From Anoxybacillus amylolyticus (GTDB taxonomy: Bacteria; Bacillota; Bacilli; Bacillales; Anoxybacillaceae), in NCBI RefSeq assembly GCF_001634285.1, contig NZ_CP015438.1:37501-95000 (forward strand): a DNA stretch of 57,500 bases, written 5' to 3'. Below are positions 51,127 through 57,500 of the stretch, piece by piece. The position numbers were made by a program, and so were the translations under genes. The first letter of the stretch is position 1. The number at the start of each line of letters is the position of its first letter. The notes under the pieces are model-generated. The model made no database searches and was not told where the DNA came from. It worked only from the letters and a program-made list of their open reading frames with translations.

Positions 51127-53559
51127 TTACTGAACGGTTTGCTCTGATAATACCACGAACTCCCCGTCTTTCACATCAACCACTACTTTTTGACCTTTGG
51201 CGATTGTGCCTTTTAGCAACTCTTCTGATAGTCGGTCTTCGATATGTTTTTGCAATGCGCGGCGCAGTGGACGCGCCCCATATTCTGGGTCATATCCTTC
51301 CGCAGCAATCTTTTCAATCGCTGCTTGCGTCAATTCAAGGTCAATATCTTGTTCTTTCAATCGTTTCACAAGCTGCTCTGCCATTAAATTCACGATTTGT
51401 GCTAAATGAGGTTTTTCAAGTGCATGGAAGACAATGATTTCATCGATACGGTTTAAAAACTCTGGGCGGAACGCTTTTTTCAACTCTTCCATCACTTTTC
51501 CTTTCATATCTTTGTATTTTTCGCTTTCATCTTGAACGTTAAAACCGACGTATTTGTGTCGTTTCAACGCATCTGCACCAACGTTTGATGTCATAATGAC
51601 AATCGTATTACGAAAATCAACCGTTCTTCCTTTCGAATCAGTTAAACGACCATCCTCTAGTACTTGCAGTAAAATATTAAAGACGTCAGGATGTGCTTTC
51701 TCCATCTCATCTAATAACACAACAGAATACGGTTTGCGACGTACTTTCTCCGTTAATTGCCCGCCTTCTTCATATCCGACATAACCAGGAGGTGAACCGA
51801 CAAGCCGGGAAGTAGAGTGCTTCTCCATATATTCTGACATGTCGATGCGAATTAATGCATCTTCATCACCAAACATCGCTTCTGCTAACGCCCGCGCTAA
51901 TTCTGTTTTTCCGACGCCGGTTGGCCCTAGAAAAATAAACGAACCGATCGGACGTTTCGGGTCTTTTAACCCTGCACGAGCTCGACGAACCGCTTTTGCT
52001 ACTGCTTTTACTGCCTCTTCTTGCCCGATAACGCGTGAATGCAATATTTCTTCCAGTTTCAATAGCCGTTCCGTTTCTGTTTGTGCCAGCTTCGATACAG
52101 GGATTCCCGTCCAGCTAGAAACAACCATCGCAATATCCTCTACCGTTACTTCTGAATTTTCTTTTCCTTGTTTTTCTTTCCATGCCCGTTTTGTTTCCTC
52201 TAACTGCTCACGTAATCGCTGCTCTGTATCCCGTAAAGAAGCTGCTTTTTCAAACTCTTGGCTTTGTACGGCTGCGTCTTTCTCTTTGCGAACTTCTTCT
52301 AATTTTTGTTCTAATTCTTTTAAGTTTGGCGGTGTCGTAAAAGAACGAAGACGAACTTTCGAGCACGCTTCATCAATTAAGTCAATCGCTTTATCTGGAA
52401 GAAAACGGTCGGTAATGTATCGATCCGATAATTTCACTGCCTGAACAATCGCTTCATCGGAAATGGATACACGGTGATGCGCTTCATATCGATCGCGAAG
52501 TCCTTTTAAAATTTGAATCGATTCCTCGACCGTTGGTTCATCTACATAAATTGGCTGAAAGCGACGTTCTAATGCGGCATCTTTTTCAATATATTTTCGG
52601 TATTCATCTAGTGTCGTGGCACCGATACATTGTAGCTCTCCACGAGCAAGTGACGGTTTTAATATATTGGAAGCGTCAATTGCTCCTTCCGCTCCCCCTG
52701 CGCCAATCAACGTATGAAGCTCGTCGATGAATAAAATGATATTGCCTGCTTGGCGAATCTCATCCATCACTTTTTTCAATCGATCCTCAAATTCTCCACG
52801 GTACTTCGTTCCTGCGACTACCGTTCCCATGTCAAGCGTCATTACCCGCTTGTCGCGAAGCGTTTCAGGCACCTCGTTATTAACAATTTGCTGCGCCAAT
52901 CCTTCGGCAATCGCCGTTTTTCCGACACCTGGCTCCCCAATTAACACAGGATTGTTTTTCGTCCGTCGGCTTAATACCTCAATGACCCTCTGAATTTCTT
53001 TGCTTCTTCCAATGACAGGATCTAAGCTTCCCTCACGAGCAATCGCTGTTAAATCACGAGCCAAACTATCTAATGTCGGGGTGCTAACATGAGAAGCGCT
53101 ACCTTGATGACCAGAAATGGACTCGTTGCTCCCTAATAGTTGCAATACTTGTTGCCGCGCTTTATTCAAGCTTACTCCTAAATTATTAAGCACACGAGCT
53201 GCTACGCCTTCGCCTTCACGAATAAGCCCGAGCAAAATATGCTCCGTTCCTACATACGAATGACCAAGCTTTCTTGCTTCATCCATCGAGAGCTCGATCA
53301 CTTTTTTCGCCCGTGGGGTATAGTGAATCGTTTGCGAAGATTCATGTCCGCGCCCAATGAGAGCTTCCACTTCTTTCTGGATTTTATCTGGTCCTAGTCC
53401 TAACGCAATTAACGCTTTCGCCGCAATCCCTTCTCCTTCACGAATAAGTCCAAGCAAAATATGTTCCGTTCCAATATTATTATGGCCAAGGCGCACAGCT
53501 TCTTCCTGTGCTAACGCCAACACTTTTTGCGCCCGCTCCGTAAATCTACCAAACATCAT
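51127..53559 (-). CDS. clpC: ClpC AAA+ unfoldase of ClpCP protease
   Basis: HSP100 unfoldase that feeds arginine-phosphorylated and adaptor-bound proteins to ClpP. Two Clp-N repeats (each with [15 protein letters not shown]) at about 1-145; first AAA domain [15 protein letters not shown] and [19 protein letters not shown]-like middle domain near 420; second AAA domain [16 protein letters not shown] and [14 protein letters not shown]. 810 residues. Its ATG overlaps the mcsB stop (ATGA), so it is coupled to its regulator. Confidence 0.98.
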   Translation of the reverse strand: MMFGRFTERAQKVLALAQEEAVRLGHNNIGTEHILLGLIREGEGIAAKALIALGLGPDKIQKEVEALIGRGHESSQTIHYTPRAKKVIELSMDEARKLGHSYVGTEHILLGLIREGEGVAARVLNNLGVSLNKARQQVLQLLGSNESISGHQGSASHVSTPTLDSLARDLTAIAREGSLDPVIGRSKEIQRVIEVLSRRTKNNPVLIGEPGVGKTAIAEGLAQQIVNNEVPETLRDKRVMTLDMGTVVAGTKYRGEFEDRLKKVMDEIRQAGNIILFIDELHTLIGAGGAEGAIDASNILKPSLARGELQCIGATTLDEYRKYIEKDAALERRFQPIYVDEPTVEESIQILKGLRDRYEAHHRVSISDEAIVQAVKLSDRYITDRFLPDKAIDLIDEACSKVRLRSFTTPPNLKELEQKLEEVRKEKDAAVQSQEFEKAASLRDTEQRLREQLEETKRAWKEKQGKENSEVTVEDIAMVVSSWTGIPVSKLAQTETERLLKLEEILHSRVIGQEEAVKAVAKAVRRARAGLKDPKRPIGSFIFLGPTGVGKTELARALAEAMFGDEDALIRIDMSEYMEKHSTSRLVGSPPGYVGYEEGGQLTEKVRRKPYSVVLLDEMEKAHPDVFNILLQVLEDGRLTDSKGRTVDFRNTIVIMTSNVGADALKRHKYVGFNVQDESEKYKDMKGKVMEELKKAFRPEFLNRIDEIIVFHALEKPHLAQIVNLMAEQLVKRLKEQDIDLELTQAAIEKIAAEGYDPEYGARPLRRALQKHIEDRLSEELLKGTIAKGQKVVVDVKDGEFVVLSEQTVQ

Positions 53560-54653
53560 ACTCCATCACCCTCCATCTTTTTTTTCTCTTCCATTTTCAA
53601 GCGTTCGCGAATCAATTTAGCTCGAAGAACATCCCGCTCATTTGGTCGTAACGCTCCGCCAGCATATTGCTGTAAAAAGCCTGGTTGTGTCAAAATCATT
53701 AGCTCATTTAAAATGTTTCGGGAAATGTTTTTGATATACCCTAAATCAATTCCTAGACGGACATCTGATAAACATTGAGCAGCTTCTTTTGATTCAATCA
53801 CACGGCTATTTGCCAATATCCCGTAGGAACGAAAGACTCTGTCTTCTAATTGTATGTTTAAAGTTTTGACTAATGCCTCTCTCGCCATTCTTTCCTGCGC
53901 AATTAATTGTTGGACGACACTTTTTAAATCTTCCACAATATCTTCTTCTGATTTGCCGAGTGTAATTTGATTTGAGATTTGAAATATATTGCCTAACGCC
54001 TCACTTCCTTCTCCATATGTTCCTCTCACAACGAGTCCAAGTTGGTTAATCGCTGGAATAATTCGATTCATTTGCTGCGTTAAAATTAGAGCAGGAAGGT
54101 GCATCATGACAGATGCTCGCAGACCAGTTCCGACATTGGTCGGGCAACTCGTCAAATAACCTCTTTTTTCATCGAATGCATAGTTTACGTACCACTCAAT
54201 CCAGTCGTCTAGTTCATTTGCCATTTCTAACGCTTCGGTCAATTGGAACCCTGGAAACAAACATTGAATACGAATATGGTCTTCTTCATTCACCATAATG
54301 CTCACTTCTTCATTTTCTGAAAGCAAGCATGCCCCAAACCGGCAATCTTCCGCTAAATGTGGACTGATTAAATGTTTTTCCACCAATACTCTCTTCTCAA
54401 TCGGTTGAAGTTCGTTCATTTTTAATAATTCAAATCGACCGAGTGAGCGGTAAGATTGTTTAGCAAAATATTGCTCAAAGATGCGAACAATTTGTTGCGC
54501 TTCTTCGTTGCTAAAAACGGTGGGAAATTCATAGTCAACAATATTTCGCGCCAAACGAATACGGCTGCTGAGCACAATATCTGAGTCTGGACCTTCTTGG
54601 CTCATCCATGAACTTACTGCCCGATTCAAAAATTTCTCCAACGACACATTCAC
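53556..54653 (-). CDS. mcsB: McsB protein-arginine kinase
   Basis: Phosphagen-kinase-like enzyme that phosphorylates Arg in CtsR and in unfolded proteins, marking them for Clp[17 protein letters not shown] near residue 30, the [15 protein letters not shown] segment (catalytic Glu) and [20 protein letters not shown] are intact, with [20 protein letters not shown] near the C-terminus. 365 residues. Its ATG overlaps the mcsA stop by four bases. Confidence 0.97.
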   Translation of the reverse strand: MNVSLEKFLNRAVSSWMSQEGPDSDIVLSSRIRLARNIVDYEFPTVFSNEEAQQIVRIFEQYFAKQSYRSLGRFELLKMNELQPIEKRVLVEKHLISPHLAEDCRFGACLLSENEEVSIMVNEEDHIRIQCLFPGFQLTEALEMANELDDWIEWYVNYAFDEKRGYLTSCPTNVGTGLRASVMMHLPALILTQQMNRIIPAINQLGLVVRGTYGEGSEALGNIFQISNQITLGKSEEDIVEDLKSVVQQLIAQERMAREALVKTLNIQLEDRVFRSYGILANSRVIESKEAAQCLSDVRLGIDLGYIKNISRNILNELMILTQPGFLQQYAGGALRPNERDVLRAKLIRERLKMEEKKKMEGDGV

Positions 54654-55201
54654 TCCCCCTCTCCATGTTCGCTTAACTGCGCCTCAAGTGAGCGAATTTG
54701 GTCACGGACTTCAGCTGCTTTTTCAAACTCTTCTCTTGCAATTAGCTCCTGAAGTTTTTGCTTTAGATGCTCCATTTGCTTGCGAACATGAATGGTACCG
54801 CCAATTCGTTTCGGGATTTTTCCAGCGTGAATAGTATTTCCGCTATGCAATCGTTTCAATATCGGCTGCAACTGCTTAGCAAAAGCATCGTAACAATGCG
54901 AGCAACCAAACCGACCGATTTTCGTGAACTGATGATATGTCATGTTACAACGTTCGCACTGCAAAAGCTCCATTTGAAATGTATTTGGTTTTGTTTCTTT
55001 GATAGGGGATTCGAAATTCAATAAACCAGATAATAAATTATGAATGGAAAACCCTGAATTTTCGGGAAACATAAAAACATTTCCATGCTCTTGCGCACAA
55101 TGTTCACAAAGATGAATTTCTGTTTTTTCCCCATTAACGATTTTCGTGAAATGCATCGTAGCTGGTCGCTGCTTACATTCTTGACATATCAAGCGATTCA
55201 C
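54650..55201 (-). CDS. mcsA: McsA, activator of McsB
   Basis: Zinc-binding partner of McsB that stimulates its kinase activity. Four CxxC motifs are seen: CQEC, CEHC, CERC and CSHC. A C-terminal UVR domain ([20 protein letters not shown]) resembles the ClpC middle domain. 183 residues. It lies in the canonical ctsR-mcsA-mcsB-clpC order, 83 bases after ctsR. Confidence 0.96.
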   Translation of the reverse strand: MNRLICQECKQRPATMHFTKIVNGEKTEIHLCEHCAQEHGNVFMFPENSGFSIHNLLSGLLNFESPIKETKPNTFQMELLQCERCNMTYHQFTKIGRFGCSHCYDAFAKQLQPILKRLHSGNTIHAGKIPKRIGGTIHVRKQMEHLKQKLQELIAREEFEKAAEVRDQIRSLEAQLSEHGEGE

Positions 55202-55284
55202 CTCTTTCTTTTCTATGGAAACAAAGGGGTTACGAACGGTTATTTTTAGGACGGATTGACGAGCACACTTTGTTCATGAGTGTT

Positions 55285-55746
55285 TTATTTATATCTTAAC
55301 GAGAGCAACATCGCTTTTAACATTCGCGCTCTTAGTTCGTCACGCTGCGGCAAATCAATATACAAAACAGAACGATCTATGACACTTAACATAATATTTG
55401 CTTCACGTTGCGAAATAACCTTCTCTTCTACTAAGCGATGAATAATGCCTTCTGCACTAGATTGACTAATACGGTGATCGATAAGTGATAATAATTGGTC
55501 GATGAGCTGACCTTCATTTTTTGTTTTTACCTTCATAATCCGAATATACCCACCACCTCCACGTTTGCTTTCTACCATATATCCTCGCTCTAATGTAAAA
55601 CGAGTGTTAATCACATAATTAATTTGCGACGGAACGCATTGGAACTTATCCGCAATTTCACTCCGTTTAATTTCTACAATTTCTTGGTCACTCATATTCA
55701 GTACTTGTTTTAAGTACTGCTCAATAATATCCGAAATATTTCGCAC
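55285..55746 (-). CDS. ctsR: CtsR, repressor of class III heat-shock genes
   Basis: Represses clp genes until heat or McsB inactivates it. The N-terminal winged helix-turn-helix includes ISDIIEQYLKQVLNMSDQEI, then VPSQINYVINTRFTLERGYM and the Gly-rich wing SKRGGGGYIRI. 153 residues. The ATG at 55746 has GGAGGGGG upstream. A CtsR box overlaps its own transcription start, giving autoregulation. Confidence 0.97.
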   Translation of the reverse strand: MRNISDIIEQYLKQVLNMSDQEIVEIKRSEIADKFQCVPSQINYVINTRFTLERGYMVESKRGGGGYIRIMKVKTKNEGQLIDQLLSLIDHRISQSSAEGIIHRLVEEKVISQREANIMLSVIDRSVLYIDLPQRDELRARMLKAMLLSLRYK

Positions 55747-55773
55747 CCTACCCCCTCCTTACCGCGTAGGTAG

Positions 55774-55795
55774 TTGACTTTGACTATATTTGACC
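55774..55795 (-). promoter_or_regulatory. CtsR operator
   Basis: On the minus strand GGTCAAA-TAT-AGTCAAA-GTCAA: tandem heptads in the known CtsR pattern (GGTCAAA, three bases, A/G-GTCAAA), plus a partial third. It lies immediately downstream of the ctsR -10, where bound repressor would block initiation. Confidence 0.88.
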
Positions 55796-55803
55796 TTAAT
55801 TTT

Positions 55804-55832
55804 ACTATATAGCAAATGAAAAAAAAATGCAA
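55804..55832 (-). promoter_or_regulatory. Sigma-A promoter of ctsR-mcsA-mcsB-clpC
   Basis: On the minus strand TTGCAT (55827-55832), 17-bp T-rich spacer, TATAGT (55804-55809). No convincing sigma-B promoter was found further upstream in the 160 bases before the rrn terminator. Confidence 0.7.
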
Positions 55833-55995
55833 CAAACTACCTGTATTATTGCCTTTTTTGTGAGAATGAAACATAAACGTACTTAATTATTAATTGGTTC
55901 GATAGCAATGGGGAAAAACCCTTTTATGACAGACAAAAAATTCAACAAGAGTACAAGGGGGAACAACAATGGAGGTTGGAATGAGGAAAAATAAA

Positions 55996-56020
55996 AAAGC
56001 ATACCTATAAGGCATGCTTT
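55996..56020 (-). terminator. Terminator of the rRNA operon
   Basis: AAAGCATGCC pairs with GGTATGCTTT (one G-U) around a TTAT loop, followed by TTTATTTTTCC on the minus strand. It begins just past the end of 5S. Confidence 0.88.
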
Positions 56021-56022
56021 CC

Positions 56023-56140
<118 letters not shown>

Positions 56141-56161
56141 AATTTGATACAGACAGTTACT

Positions 56162-56189
56162 ATTATAATAAATCTCTTATATGTGTCAA
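56162..56189 (-). promoter_or_regulatory. Near-consensus sigma-A promoter in front of 5S rRNA
   Basis: On the minus strand TTGACA (56184-56189), 16 bp, TATAAT (56162-56167). Both hexamers are perfect. The predicted start is about 10-15 bases before mature 5S. The sequence TTTGAAAGAACA just upstream is typical of Bacillus rrn regions. Confidence 0.7.
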
Positions 56190-56237
56190 GGTTTTTTTGT
56201 TCTTTCAAAACTAGATAACAGGGGCAGAAGAAAAGGA

Positions 56238-56503
56238 GTCGCCTACGCTTTTCGTGATGTCTAGCTCCGAACTAACATCCTCCTCCGCGTCCGCTTTCTC
56301 CATCGACGTGCAAACACGTCTTCGTCGAAAGCTTGCGCTTCCGTCGGATGTTCCCTTGGCTCCGCCAAGGACCGTTCTCCGCTTTTCCGATTGTCTAGCT
56401 TCGGCTCCTAGCCCCTCGAATCGCTTCCATCCTGCTGCGGCGGCAACAGCCTCCTCGCAGGCCTTTCGCTCTCTTCGTGGCTGAACAGTCGCCTACGCTT
56501 TTC
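56238..56503. repeat. Structured repeat with 16-bp direct repeats in the 23S-5S spacer
   Basis: GTCGCCTACGCTTTTC occurs at 56238-56253 and again at 56488-56503, exactly 250 bp apart. A further pair, CGCTTTTC-N4-TGTCTAGCT, occurs at 56246-56266 and 56380-56400, 134 bp apart, so three CGCTTTTC borders delimit modules of 134 and 116 bp. Inside are inverted repeats AACATCC/GGATGTT, ACGTG/CACGT and CCTTGGC/GCCAAGG. No coding potential or tRNA is seen. It resembles extragenic repeats I recall from Anoxybacillus/Geobacillus genomes. Confidence 0.75.
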
Positions 56504-56506
56504 TAT

Positions 56507-57500
<994 letters not shown>

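Noticed and set aside
51839-52444. 201-residue plus-strand ORF opposite clpC
   Set aside because: Shadow of the highly biased clpC codons (Ser/Arg-rich, no SD).
56141-56506. tRNA genes in the 23S-5S spacer
   Set aside because: No cloverleaf, T-loop GTTCGANTC or CCA end could be found.

Overview
The window comes from a low-to-moderate GC, endospore-forming member of the Bacillaceae. The protein sequences, gene order and spacer repeats point to Anoxybacillus or a close Geobacillus relative; this is inferred from remembered sequences, not from a search. Nearly all genes are on the minus strand, so the region reads from right to left: rRNA, then ctsR, and on to the sporulation genes. Gene order closely follows the classic Bacillus rrn-ctsR to pdaB region. 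The only clearly decayed gene I found is a KOW-domain gene between infA and map.

Right edge (about 55.3-57.5 kb): the 3' part of a 23S rRNA gene, an unusually long 23S-5S spacer holding a structured repeat with 16-bp direct repeats, a 5S rRNA with its own near-consensus promoter, and the rrn terminator. Next come the ctsR-mcsA-mcsB-clpC stress operon (CtsR box at its promoter), radA, and yacL-ispD-ispF. gltX follows, then a cysteine T-box controlling cysE-cysS-mrnC-rlmB-rae1, then sigH.

Middle (about 23.5-41 kb): an intact extra rpmG (L33), secE, nusG, rplK-rplA, rplJ-rplL, a 16S methyltransferase-like gene (ybxB), rpoB-rpoC, and the str operon (ybxF, rpsL, rpsG, fusA, tufA). Several leaders carry RNA structures: an L10-leader terminator switch, two copies of a motif resembling the L1 site of 23S rRNA, an intrinsic terminator between secE and nusG, and a small hairpin between the nusG Shine-Dalgarno and its start codon.

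Left-middle (about 4.6-24 kb): the S10-spc-alpha ribosomal superoperon from rpsJ to rplQ, with secY, adk, map, infA, rpmJ and rpoA. It is followed by the ECF vitamin-transporter module ecfA1-ecfA2-ecfT, then truA, rplM and rpsI.

Left edge (1-4.6 kb): sporulation and germination genes ybaK, cwlD, salA, gerD, kbaA and pdaB in alternating orientation, separated by bidirectional terminators. pdaB is cut by the window edge.

Together the genes make the ribosome and RNA polymerase core and the factors that load, export, modify and quality-control their products, next to regulators that link growth to sporulation (SigH, KbaA, SalA). I found no CRISPR array, phage, transposase gene or tRNA gene. The most unusual material is in non-coding leaders and the rRNA spacer rather than in a new protein system.
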